DNA of 6,009 bases from Candidatus Thiosymbion ectosymbiont of Robbea hypermnestra (GCA_020443945.1 JAIZWN010000122.1:1-6009); one strand, 5' to 3'. Positions 1 through 5,977 are shown, counted from the first letter of the stretch. The notes: a model not told the origin generated them from the sequence alone. Made by a program: numbers and translations.

Positions 1-245
1 GGCGGTGACCCACCGACAAGGGTATGGGTTTGCTGCATTTGATTTTCGGGGGATTCGGTTAATTGAGAACGCCCCCTGGCATCCAGTCGCTTTTTGCCGC
101 GCCGAGAACACAAAATTAAGGTTCCCTTATAAGGGGACCTTGAAAAATTCAAGGTCCCCATAAGGCAAAAGGGGATACTGATTCCCAACGGGCGCCACGG
201 GTTTTTCGCGGCGCCCCCGAGACAACAACCAGTGGAGATAAGCGT
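1..245 (+). other. glnA upstream and leader region, no supportable gene
   Basis: No convincing gene is visible here. One frame is open from the left edge to a TAA at 161-163, but its translation resembles no family I know and it runs through the hairpin at 125-165. The last 120 bases hold several inverted repeats: a long one at 125-165, a small one at 171-186 (GGGGAT, 4-base loop, ATTCCC with one G-T pair), and a perfect 7-base one, GGGCGCC at 190-196 with GGCGCCC at 210-216. The glnA ribosome binding site GGAG is at 234-237. I could not identify a strong sigma-70 or sigma-54 promoter, so the transcription start is unknown. Confidence 0.6.
125..165 (+). repeat. Long imperfect inverted repeat / hairpin in glnA leader
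   Basis: A perfect 12-base arm GGGGACCTTGAA (133-144) is followed by a 3-base AAA loop and its exact complement TTCAAGGTCCCC (148-159). The outer arms CCTTAT (125-130) and ATAAGG (160-165) also pair, interrupted only by two unpaired bases (AA, 131-132). The total is 18 pairs. The left arm also contains the separate palindrome CCCTTATAAGGG (124-135). No T run follows, so this is not a classical intrinsic terminator. It could be an RNA hairpin in the glnA leader, a protein-binding dyad, or a copy of a dispersed palindromic repeat. The structure is directly visible; its role is unknown. Confidence 0.75.
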
Positions 246-1652
246 ATGTCATCCGACATTATGAAAACGATCAAAGAGGAAGAAGTGAAGTTCGTGGATC
301 TTCGCTTCACCGATACCCGGGGTAAGGAGCAACATGTCACCTTGCCGTCCGGCGTCATCGACGAGGATTTCTTCACGGAAGGGAAGATGTTCGACGGCTC
401 CTCGATCGCCGGCTGGAAGGGGATCCAGGAGTCGGACATGGTGCTGATGCCGGAGGCGGAGACCGCGATCCTGGATCCCTTCTCCGATGAGAACCAGCTA
501 ATTATCCGGTGCGACATTCTCGAGCCCTCGACCATGCAGGGCTATGAGCGAGATCCCCGCTCCCTGGCCAAGCGCGCCGAGACCTACCTCAAGTCCACCG
601 GCATCGCCGACGCCGCCTATTTCGGCCCCGAGCCCGAGTTCTTCGTGCTGGACGATGTGCGTTGGGGCGCCGATATGAGCGGCGCCTTCTACAAAGTGGA
701 TTCCGAGGAGGCCGATTGGAATTCCGAGCGGGTCTATGAGGACGGCAACATCGGCCACCGTCCGGGGATCAAGGGCGGCTATTTCCCGGTGCCGCCGGTG
801 GATTCCCTGAACGATCTGCGTTCCGCCATGTGCCTGGCCCTGGAAGAAATGGGGGTGACCGCCGAGGTTCACCACCACGAGGTAGCCACCGCCGGTCAGT
901 GCGAGATCGGCACCCGGTTCGCTACCCTGGTCAAGCGCGCGGACTGGAACCAGATCCTCAAATACGTGGTCTGGAATGTGGCCCATGCCTACGGCAAGAC
1001 CGCCACCTTCATGCCCAAGCCCCTGGTAGGCGACAACGGCAACGGGATGCATGTGCACCAATCCCTGAACAAGAACGGTCAGAACATCTTCTCGGGCGAC
1101 AAGTACGGCGGCCTCTCGGAGACGGCGCTGTATTACATCGGCGGCATCATCAAGCACGCCCGCGCCCTCAACGCCTTCACCAACGCCTCCACCAATTCCT
1201 ACAAGCGTCTGGTGCCCGGCTTCGAGGCGCCGGTCATGCTGGCCTACTCGGCGCGCAACCGCTCGGCCGCGATCCGCATCCCCCATGTGGCCAATCCCAA
1301 GGCCCGCCGCATCGAGGTCCGGTTCCCGGATTCCACCGGCAATCCCTACCTCTCCTTCTCCGCCATGATGATGGCCGGTCTGGACGGGATCATGAACAAG
1401 ATCGACCCCGGCGATCCCATGGACAAGGACCTCTACGACCTGCCCCCGGAGGAGGAGAAGGGGATCGCCCAGGTCTGCTATGCGCTGGATCAGGCCCTGG
1501 ACGCGCTGGATAAGGATCGGGACTTTCTCACCGCGGGCGGGGTGTTCAGCAACGATCTCATCGACGGCTATCTCGGCTTGAAGATGGATGAGGTGACCAT
1601 GCTGCGCATGACCACCCACCCGCTCGAGTTCGACATGTACTACAGCCTGTAA
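246..1652 (+). CDS. glnA: Glutamine synthetase, type I (adenylylation-regulated)
   Basis: This cytoplasmic enzyme makes glutamine from glutamate, ammonia and ATP and is the entry point of ammonium assimilation. The protein has 468 residues, typical of the bacterial GSI-beta dodecamer. The N-terminal beta-grasp domain contains the MFDGSSIAGW motif with D50 and S53. The catalytic domain has metal and substrate residues at family positions: E129 and E131 (GPEPEFF), E212, E220, H269 (GMHVHQS), R321, E327, R339 and R359. KDLYDLPPEE places Tyr397 where GlnE adenylylates the enzyme, so post-translational control by GlnE and PII is expected. ATG 246 is chosen because GGAG lies 8 bases upstream (234-237) and the N-terminus aligns with E. 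coli GlnA; Met6 is a less likely alternative. It is followed by hemW, not ntrBC. All key residues seen are intact. Confidence 0.98.
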   Translation: MSSDIMKTIKEEEVKFVDLRFTDTRGKEQHVTLPSGVIDEDFFTEGKMFDGSSIAGWKGIQESDMVLMPEAETAILDPFSDENQLIIRCDILEPSTMQGYERDPRSLAKRAETYLKSTGIADAAYFGPEPEFFVLDDVRWGADMSGAFYKVDSEEADWNSERVYEDGNIGHRPGIKGGYFPVPPVDSLNDLRSAMCLALEEMGVTAEVHHHEVATAGQCEIGTRFATLVKRADWNQILKYVVWNVAHAYGKTATFMPKPLVGDNGNGMHVHQSLNKNGQNIFSGDKYGGLSETALYYIGGIIKHARALNAFTNASTNSYKRLVPGFEAPVMLAYSARNRSAAIRIPHVANPKARRIEVRFPDSTGNPYLSFSAMMMAGLDGIMNKIDPGDPMDKDLYDLPPEEEKGIAQVCYALDQALDALDKDRDFLTAGGVFSNDLIDGYLGLKMDEVTMLRMTTHPLEFDMYYSL

Positions 1653-1686
1653 GCCGGTACGCCTATCGCAAAAGGTGATCGCCGAC

Positions 1687-1712
1687 GCGGTTCAGGGATG
1701 GACCGCCATTTT
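1687..1712 (+). terminator. Probable weak intrinsic terminator of glnA
   Basis: The arms GCGGTTCA (1687-1694) and TGGACCGC (1699-1706) form an 8-pair stem including one G-U pair, closed by the GNRA-type tetraloop GGGA. CATTTT follows immediately. It lies 35 bases after the glnA stop codon. The T run is only four bases, so termination may be partial, which would allow some readthrough into hemW. Confidence 0.5.
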
Positions 1713-1739
1713 CGACCGTGGCAGGCGGTTGAACGGGAA

Positions 1740-1769
1740 GGAAACGGGAAATCGTCACTTTCCGTTTCC
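1740..1769 (+). repeat. Inverted repeat in the glnA-hemW gap
   Basis: The arm GGAAACGGGAAA (1740-1751) pairs with TTTCCGTTTCC (1759-1769) across a 7-base loop, with one extra G in the left arm. The sequence AACGGGAA occurs twice, at 1732-1739 and 1743-1750. No T run follows, so it is not a standard terminator. It may be an RNA structure in a glnA-hemW transcript or an operator. The function is unknown. Confidence 0.55.
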
Positions 1770-1790
1770 ACGTCGCGGAAGCCTGCAAAA

Positions 1791-1803
1791 CCCGTGAAAC
1801 GGG
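1791..1803 (+). promoter_or_regulatory. Small hairpin directly before the hemW start
   Basis: CCCGT (1791-1795) and ACGGG (1799-1803) form a 5-pair stem with a 3-base GAA loop, ending 7 bases before the hemW ATG. It occupies the place where a ribosome binding site would be expected, and no clear AGGA or GGAG element is present there. It could reduce hemW translation. That role is inferred only from position. Confidence 0.35.
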
Positions 1804-1810
1804 CGGGCCG

Positions 1811-2965
1811 ATGGTTCTTCCCCCGCTTGCGCTTTACATCCATATCCCCTGGTGTGTGCGCAAGTGCCCCTACTGCGACTTCAATTCATATCCCCGGCAC
1901 GGCGGTATCCCGGAAGCCGCCTATGTGGAGCGCCTGCTGCAAGACCTGGCCCAGGAGGCAAGCGCCCTCTTTCCCCCCCGCCCCCTGACCAGCGTCTTCA
2001 TCGGCGGCGGCACCCCGAGCCTCTTTTCCGGCGGGGCGATTGCCAGGCTGCTGCAAGGGGTGCGCGAGCGGATCGAGCTGCCGCCGGATGCCGAGATCAC
2101 CCTGGAGGCCAATCCGGGAACGGGCGATCAGGAAGGCTTCGCGGCTTATCGGCAGGCCGGCGTCAATCGGCTGTCCATCGGCGCCCAAAGCCTCTCGGCG
2201 CAACACCTGGCGCGGATCGGCAGAATCCATGGGCCCGAGGAGATCCATGCCGCGGTCGACCGGGCGCGGCGGGCCGGCTTCGAGAACCTCAATCTCGACC
2301 TCATGTACGGCCTGCCGGAACAGTCGCCGGCCCAGGCGCGTCGGGACCTGGAGGAGGCACTGGCGCTGGGGCCCGCGCACATCTCCTACTATCCGCTCAC
2401 CCTGGAATCCGGCACCGCCTTCCACCGGGCGCCGCCGCCCCTTCCCGACCAGGATCGGATCGCCGATATGCAATGGCAGGCCGCCGCGCTGCTGACCGCG
2501 CGGGGATTCGAGCCCTATGAGGTATCCGCCTACGCGCCGGTGGAACGCCGCTGCCGGCACAACCTCAACTACTGGCGCTTCGGGGATTACTTGGGGATCG
2601 GCGCCGGTGCCCACGGCAAGCTGACCTTTCCAGACCGGCAACAGGTCGAGCGTCGCTGGAAGCTACGCGACCCGGCGGCCTATCTCGACCCCGCCAACCG
2701 GGATCGACTCATCGGCGGACAGGAGACTCTGTCGGCGGCGGAGCTCATCTCGGAATTCGCCCTGAATGCCCTGCGGTTGCCGGAGGGCTTCGAGGCATCC
2801 CTGTTCGAGCAACGCACGGGGCTTCCCTTCGCGCGGATCGCCGCCCAGGTCGCCGCCGCCCGCGCGGCGGGCCTGCTGGCCCCGGAGCCGGAACGGTGGG
2901 TGCGACCGACCGAGCTCGGACACGGATTCCTCGACGACCTCCTCCAGTACTTCATACCGGGGTAG
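1811..2965 (+). CDS. hemW: Radical SAM family heme chaperone HemW
   Basis: HemW is a cytoplasmic radical-SAM family protein related to HemN that binds heme and delivers it to respiratory enzymes. It was long misannotated as an oxygen-independent coproporphyrinogen oxidase. The protein has 384 residues, close to the family length. The N-terminus LYIHIPWCVRKCPYCDF carries the CX3CX2C iron-sulfur cluster motif at C15, C19 and C22. GGGTPS, the SAM-binding region, is at 65-70. HNLNYW at 250-255 matches the HNxxYW signature used to separate HemW from HemN, and is followed by GDYLGIGAGAHG. ATG 1811 fits the conserved N-terminus, and no later Met precedes the cluster. The ribosome binding site is poor, with only a G-rich stretch at 1801-1807. 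A 158-base gap separates it from glnA, so it may be expressed independently or by readthrough. Confidence 0.95.
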   Translation: MVLPPLALYIHIPWCVRKCPYCDFNSYPRHGGIPEAAYVERLLQDLAQEASALFPPRPLTSVFIGGGTPSLFSGGAIARLLQGVRERIELPPDAEITLEANPGTGDQEGFAAYRQAGVNRLSIGAQSLSAQHLARIGRIHGPEEIHAAVDRARRAGFENLNLDLMYGLPEQSPAQARRDLEEALALGPAHISYYPLTLESGTAFHRAPPPLPDQDRIADMQWQAAALLTARGFEPYEVSAYAPVERRCRHNLNYWRFGDYLGIGAGAHGKLTFPDRQQVERRWKLRDPAAYLDPANRDRLIGGQETLSAAELISEFALNALRLPEGFEASLFEQRTGLPFARIAAQVAAARAAGLLAPEPERWVRPTELGHGFLDDLLQYFIPG

Positions 2966-3118
2966 TGTTGTAATTTTGTTGTCCCTGGGTATATACGCCA
3001 AATCCCGGAAACCACAAAGCTGAGACACTACCAATCCGGCCTATCCGGCTGGGAAGGCTATCTTCCAGGCAGCCGATGCCGGCAAGGCCCATTGGATGTA
3101 TCCCGCGCACAGGCCCAC

Positions 3119-3149
3119 AAAAAAAACCCCGCCGAAGCGGGGTTTTTTT
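3119..3149. terminator. Bidirectional intrinsic terminator between hemW and groEL
   Basis: A run of eight A (3119-3126) precedes CCCCGC (3127-3132), a 4-base loop, GCGGGG (3137-3142) and seven T (3143-3149). It can therefore terminate transcription on both strands. On the minus strand the loop is TTCG closed by C-G, the very stable UUCG tetraloop. It lies 26 bases past the groEL stop, which makes it the main groE terminator. It is about 150 bases past hemW. The stretch 2966-3118 before it contains no gene, only a weak bulged hairpin near 3049-3068. Confidence 0.93.
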
Positions 3150-3175
3150 CGGCCGGGCGAACGGCCCGGGAATGC

Positions 3176-4822
3176 TTACATCATTCCCATGTCGCCCATG
3201 CCGCCCATACCGCCGGCGCCACCGGCCGGCATCGGCGTCTCTTCCTTGGGCTCCTCGGCCACCATGGCCTCGGTCGTGACCATGAGACCGGCCACGGAGG
3301 CGGCGTTCTGCAGGGCGGAACGGACCACCTTGGTGGGATCCAGGATGCCCATGGCGACCAGATCGCCGTACTCGCCGGTCGCGGCGTTGTAACCGAAGTT
3401 ACCCGCGCCCTCGGCGACCTTCTGCAGCACCACGGAGGCCTCGGCGCCGGCGTTGGCCACGATCTGGCGCAGGGGTTCCTCCAGGGCGCGGCGGGTGATG
3501 CCGATGCCCACATCCTGATCGTGATTGGTTCCCTTCAGGTCCTTCAGCTTGGGCAGGGCCCGCACCAGGGCGACGCCGCCACCGGCGACGATGCCTTCCT
3601 CGACGGCCGCCCGGGTGGCGTGCAGGGCATCCTCCACCCGCGCCTTCTTCTCCTTCATCTCCACCTCGGTGGCCGCGCCGACCTGGATGACGGCCACGCC
3701 GCCGGCCAGCTTGGCAAGCCGCTCCTGGAGCTTCTCGCGATCATAGTCGGAGGTGGTCTCCTCGATCTGACCGCGAATCTGCTCGACCCGACCCTTGATG
3801 TCGGTATCGGAGCCGGCGCCATCGATGATGGTGGTCTCTTCCTTGGTCACCAGGATCTTCTTGGCGGTGCCCAGATCGTTGAGGCTGGTCTTCTCCAGGG
3901 TAAGACCGACCTCCTCGGCGATGACGGTGGCGCCGGTGAGGATGGCGATGTCCTGGAGCATGGCCTTGCGCCGGTCACCGAAGCCCGGCGCCTTGACGGC
4001 GCAGACCTTGATGATGCCGCGGATGGAGTTGACCACCAGCGTGGCCAGGGCCTCGCCCTCGATGTCCTCGGCGATGATCAGCAGCGGCTTGCCGGCCTTG
4101 GCGACGCTTTCGAGCGCCGGCAACAGGTCGCGGATATTGGAGATCTTCTTGTCGTGCAGCAGGATGTAGGGGTCCTCCAGCTCCACGTTCTGGCTCTGCT
4201 GATTGTTGATGAAGTAGGGGGAGAGGTAGCCGCGGTCGAACTGCATGCCCTCCACCACGTCGAGCTCGTTTTCCAGGGACTTGCCCTCCTCGACGGTGAT
4301 GACGCCCTCCTTGCCGACCTTTTCCATGGCATCGGCGATGATCTTGCCGATGGACTCGTCGGAGTTGGCCGAGATGGTGCCGACCTGGGCGATCTCCTTG
4401 TTGTCCGAGCAGGGCTTGGACAGCTCCTTGAGCTGCTCCACGGTGGCCCCCACGGCCTTATCGATGCCGCGCTTCAAATCCATGGGGTTCATGCCGGCGG
4501 CAACCGCCTTCAGCCCCTCGCGCACCATGGCCTGGGCCAGCACGGTGGCGGTCGTGGTGCCATCGCCGGCGATATCGGAGGTCTTGGACGCAACCTCCTT
4601 GACCAGCTGGGCGCCCATGTTCTCGAACTTATCCTTGAGCTCGATCTCCTTGGCCACGGACACGCCGTCCTTGGTCATGGTCGGGGCGCCGAAGCTCTTC
4701 TCGAGCACCACGTTGCGGCCCTTGGGACCCAGGGTGACCTTAACGGCGTTGGCCAGAATGTTGACGCCCGCCATCATACGGTTACGGGCATCATCGCTGA
4801 ACTTGACGTCTTTTGCACTCAT
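3176..4822 (-). CDS. groEL: Chaperonin GroEL (60 kDa, HSP60)
   Basis: GroEL forms the double-ring tetradecamer that folds cytoplasmic proteins in an ATP-driven cycle with the GroES lid. The protein has 548 residues, identical in length to the E. coli protein. The equatorial domain starts with AKDVKFSDDARNRMMAGVN. ATP-binding and catalytic residues are intact: the LGPKGRNVVL loop (31-40), D52 in KDGVSVA, and D87 in GDGTTTATVLAQ. The family signature AAVEEGIVAGGG marks the return to the equatorial domain. The C-terminus is the flexible Gly-Met tail GGMGGMGDMGMM. ATG 4822 has AGGA 7 bases upstream (4830-4833). It is the second gene of the groES-groEL operon, 69 bases after groES. A 630-codon antisense open frame over this operon is a composition shadow. 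Confidence 0.99.
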   Translation of the reverse strand: MSAKDVKFSDDARNRMMAGVNILANAVKVTLGPKGRNVVLEKSFGAPTMTKDGVSVAKEIELKDKFENMGAQLVKEVASKTSDIAGDGTTTATVLAQAMVREGLKAVAAGMNPMDLKRGIDKAVGATVEQLKELSKPCSDNKEIAQVGTISANSDESIGKIIADAMEKVGKEGVITVEEGKSLENELDVVEGMQFDRGYLSPYFINNQQSQNVELEDPYILLHDKKISNIRDLLPALESVAKAGKPLLIIAEDIEGEALATLVVNSIRGIIKVCAVKAPGFGDRRKAMLQDIAILTGATVIAEEVGLTLEKTSLNDLGTAKKILVTKEETTIIDGAGSDTDIKGRVEQIRGQIEETTSDYDREKLQERLAKLAGGVAVIQVGAATEVEMKEKKARVEDALHATRAAVEEGIVAGGGVALVRALPKLKDLKGTNHDQDVGIGITRRALEEPLRQIVANAGAEASVVLQKVAEGAGNFGYNAATGEYGDLVAMGILDPTKVVRSALQNAASVAGLMVTTEAMVAEEPKEETPMPAGGAGGMGGMGDMGMM

Positions 4823-4857
4823 TTTTCTGTCCTGATTTCAGTAGGATATGCGTCTGT

Positions 4858-4876
4858 TGCGCCGGATGTCGGCGCA
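4858..4876 (-). repeat. Hairpin in the groES-groEL intergenic region
   Basis: TGCGCCG (4858-4864) and CGGCGCA (4870-4876) form a perfect 7-pair GC-rich stem with a 5-base loop, located between the groES stop and the groEL ribosome binding site. There is no T run, so it is not a terminator. In other bacteria, intercistronic hairpins in groE messages can act in RNA processing or stability, setting the groES to groEL ratio. A similar role here is inference. Confidence 0.5.
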
Positions 4877-4891
4877 CGGCCCAGCCGGCAT

Positions 4892-5179
4892 CTATTCGAT
4901 GACGCCCATGATGTCTTCTTCGCGCATGACCAGCAGTTCCTCGCCATCGAGCTTGACCTCGGTGCCCGAGTACTTGCCGAATAGCACCCGGTCGCCCACC
5001 TTCACATCCAGGGGGCGGGTCTCGCCGGTATCCAGAATCTTGCCGTTGCCGACAGTCAGAACCTCGCCCTGAATCGGCTTCTCGGTGGCGGAATCCGGAA
5101 TCACGATGCCACCGGCGGAGGTGCGTTCCTCCTCCATGCGGCGAACGACGATACGGTCGTGTAGGGGACGGATCTTCAT
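4892..5179 (-). CDS. groES: Co-chaperonin GroES (10 kDa, HSP10)
   Basis: GroES is the heptameric lid that caps GroEL and closes the folding chamber. The protein has 95 residues, the usual bacterial length, starting MKIRPLHDRIVVRR. The mobile loop (about residues 16-33) carries the GroEL-binding hydrophobic triplet I25-V26-I27 in SAGGIVIPDSA. The C-terminal half shows GEVLTVGNGK, VKVGDRVLFGKYSGTEVK and the ending EEDIMGVIE. ATG 5179 is chosen because GAGGAGA (5187-5193) lies 7 bases upstream and the N-terminus matches the family; an upstream in-frame ATG at 5236 would add 19 residues of non-conserved leader. It is the first gene of the groE operon, about 107 bases downstream of the predicted transcription start within CIRCE. 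Confidence 0.98.
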   Translation of the reverse strand: MKIRPLHDRIVVRRMEEERTSAGGIVIPDSATEKPIQGEVLTVGNGKILDTGETRPLDVKVGDRVLFGKYSGTEVKLDGEELLVMREEDIMGVIE

Positions 5180-5266
5180 TGAGCGGTCTCCTCGAACTAA
5201 GTTGAGATCTCGGGTCTGTAAAAGGATGAATGCCAACCGCGCGGGGCCGCTGCCGGCGACCGGCTG

Positions 5267-5293
5267 TTAGCACTCGCTATTTGCGAGTGCTAA
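5267..5293 (-). promoter_or_regulatory. CIRCE operator (HrcA binding site)
   Basis: The sequence TTAGCACTC (5267-5275), 9 bases, then GAGTGCTAA (5285-5293) is an exact match to the CIRCE consensus TTAGCACTC-N9-GAGTGCTAA. HrcA, folded with the help of GroEL, binds CIRCE and represses chaperone genes until heat or misfolded protein titrates GroEL. The operator starts at the last base of the -10 box and covers the predicted transcription start, consistent with repression by blocking polymerase. No hrcA gene lies in this window. Confidence 0.97.
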
Positions 5294-5320
5294 TAATAGG
5301 GGCTCGCACCGAACTGTCAA
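5293..5320 (-). promoter_or_regulatory. groESL promoter, possibly dual sigma-70 / sigma-32
   Basis: On the minus strand, a perfect -35 box TTGACA (5320-5315) is followed, after 16 bases, by the -10 box TATTAT (5298-5293). This fits a housekeeping sigma-70 promoter. The same stretch reads CTTGACA, then 12 bases, then CCCCTATTAT (5302-5293), which resembles the sigma-32 pattern of CTTGAAA with a CCCCAT-type -10 at the spacing of the E. coli groE promoter. The sigma-70 reading is strong; the sigma-32 reading is plausible but has mismatches. Confidence 0.85.
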
Positions 5321-5324
5321 GCGT

Positions 5325-5341
5325 CCACCGCCAGTCGGTGG
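5325..5341 (-). repeat. Small hairpin between fxsA and the groE promoter
   Basis: CCACCG (5325-5330) and CGGTGG (5336-5341) form a perfect 6-pair stem with a 5-base loop. It starts 5 bases after the fxsA stop and ends just before the groE -35 box. It lacks a T run, so any terminator role would be weak; it might still protect the 3' end of the fxsA message. Confidence 0.4.
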
Positions 5342-5346
5342 CGCCT

Positions 5347-5775
5347 TCAGTCCCGCTCGCGGCGATATTCGCCCTCGATCACCCGTGGGCCGGTTCGAAC
5401 CGGTCCCTGATCGGTGGTTGGTTGGTCGGGGAGGATACGGACAAAGCGCGCGATCAGGAGCCGACGCAGCCCCGGAACCAGCAGCAGAAAGCCCAGGACA
5501 TCGGTCACGAAACCCGGCAGCAGCAGAACCAGACCCGCGGCCAGCAACAAGGCCCCGTCGAGCATCTCCAGGGCCGGTAGTTGGTTCCGCTCCATGGCGT
5601 CGCGGACGCGCATGAGCACGGAAAAGCCCTGGAGCCGCACCAGCGCGCCGCCGAGCAGGGCCGTGAAGATCGACAGCCCAATGGTGGGCAGGGCGCCGAT
5701 CTGCGCGCCGACCTGGATCAGAAAGTAGAGCTCCAGCAGCGGGATGCCGACAAACAGCAGCAAGAAAAAAATCAC
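5347..5775 (-). CDS. fxsA: FxsA family inner-membrane protein
   Basis: FxsA is a small cytoplasmic-membrane protein. In E. coli its overproduction relieves exclusion of phage T7 by F plasmids through an interaction with PifA; its normal role is poorly known. The protein has 142 residues. Hydrophobic segments are at about 2-20, 27-46 and 73-101. Family features include PLLELYFLIQVG, the ALLGGALVRLQG turn, LPALEMLDGALLLAAG and LLPGFVTDVLGFLLLVPGLR (84-103), then a basic stretch and a polar tail. The start is GTG at 5775, supported by GAGG (5784-5787) 8 bases upstream and by the hydrophobic N-terminus typical of the family. It lies directly upstream of groESL as in E. coli, but the groE promoter sits between them, so it is probably a separate transcription unit with possible readthrough. 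Confidence 0.93.
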   Translation of the reverse strand: MIFFLLLFVGIPLLELYFLIQVGAQIGALPTIGLSIFTALLGGALVRLQGFSVLMRVRDAMERNQLPALEMLDGALLLAAGLVLLLPGFVTDVLGFLLLVPGLRRLLIARFVRILPDQPTTDQGPVRTGPRVIEGEYRRERD

Positions 5776-5910
5776 GAAACAGGCCTCGATGCACGGGCGA
5801 TTCAGGGACGGTCGCCAACCCTACATGGGGGCGGAAAAGGGAAACCTCATGTGGGGGCCAAGGTGGCGTCGGGTCCGTTGTAAGATTGGCGGGTTTCCAC
5901 TTCGCCGTCG

Positions 5911-5930
5911 TTCCGGGTGGGACCCCGGAA
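5911..5930. repeat. Inverted repeat upstream of fxsA
   Basis: TTCCGGG (5911-5917) and CCCGGAA (5924-5930) form a perfect 7-pair stem with a 6-base loop. There is no T run on either side, so a standard intrinsic terminator is unlikely. It may be a structural or binding element; its function is unknown. Confidence 0.5.
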
Positions 5931-5953
5931 TCTGCCGGCGCCAGGGATGGGTG

Positions 5954-5977
5954 TGAGCCGCAGGTACCGTCGGCTCA
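5954..5977. repeat. 24-base near-perfect dyad with a GGTACC centre
   Basis: TGAGCCG (5954-5960) and CGGCTCA (5971-5977) are exact complements flanking the palindrome GGTACC (5963-5968); only the two-base steps CA and GT break the symmetry. Because it is continuous to its centre, it looks more like a DNA-binding site for a dimeric regulator than an RNA hairpin, although a hairpin is possible. No partner gene can be named because the window ends 32 bases later. Confidence 0.5.

Noticed and set aside
19..34. Sigma-54 promoter candidate with GG at 20-21 and TTTGCT at 29-34
   Set aside because: The spacing of 10 is right and the -12 part is good, but the -24 part (AGGGTAT) matches only in GG. It is too weak without the transcription start or NtrC sites.
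77..98. Sigma-54 promoter candidate beginning TGGCAT before glnA
   Set aside because: The GG at 78-79 and the GC at 89-90 are 9 bases apart instead of 10, and TTGC is not at the required position; the next TTGC is too far away.
2..163. Frame open from the left edge to a TAA at 161-163, as a possible tail of an upstream gene
   Set aside because: The translation resembles no known protein and passes through the palindromic hairpin; about 54 codons can be open by chance.
498..1619. A 373-codon open frame antisense to glnA
   Set aside because: It is the complement of conserved glnA codons, with biased composition and no recognisable domain.
2966..3118. Possible small gene or RNA between hemW and the terminator
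   Set aside because: No ribosome binding site with a convincing short frame was seen, nor a tRNA-like fold; there is only a weak bulged hairpin near 3049-3068.
3092..4984. A 630-codon open frame on the plus strand, antisense to groEL and the end of groES
   Set aside because: groEL and groES on the other strand are certain, and the antisense translation is low-complexity, rich in G, L, H, D and A, as expected of a GC-rich codon shadow. Such antisense frames over groEL are a familiar misannotation.
5180..5236. Longer groES start adding 19 residues
   Set aside because: The extra residues are not conserved in GroES, while ATG 5179 has a strong GAGGAGA site 7 bases upstream.
5824..5832. Sigma-32-like -10 (CCCCATGTA on the minus strand) upstream of fxsA
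   Set aside because: No CTTGAAA-like -35 element is found at the right distance.
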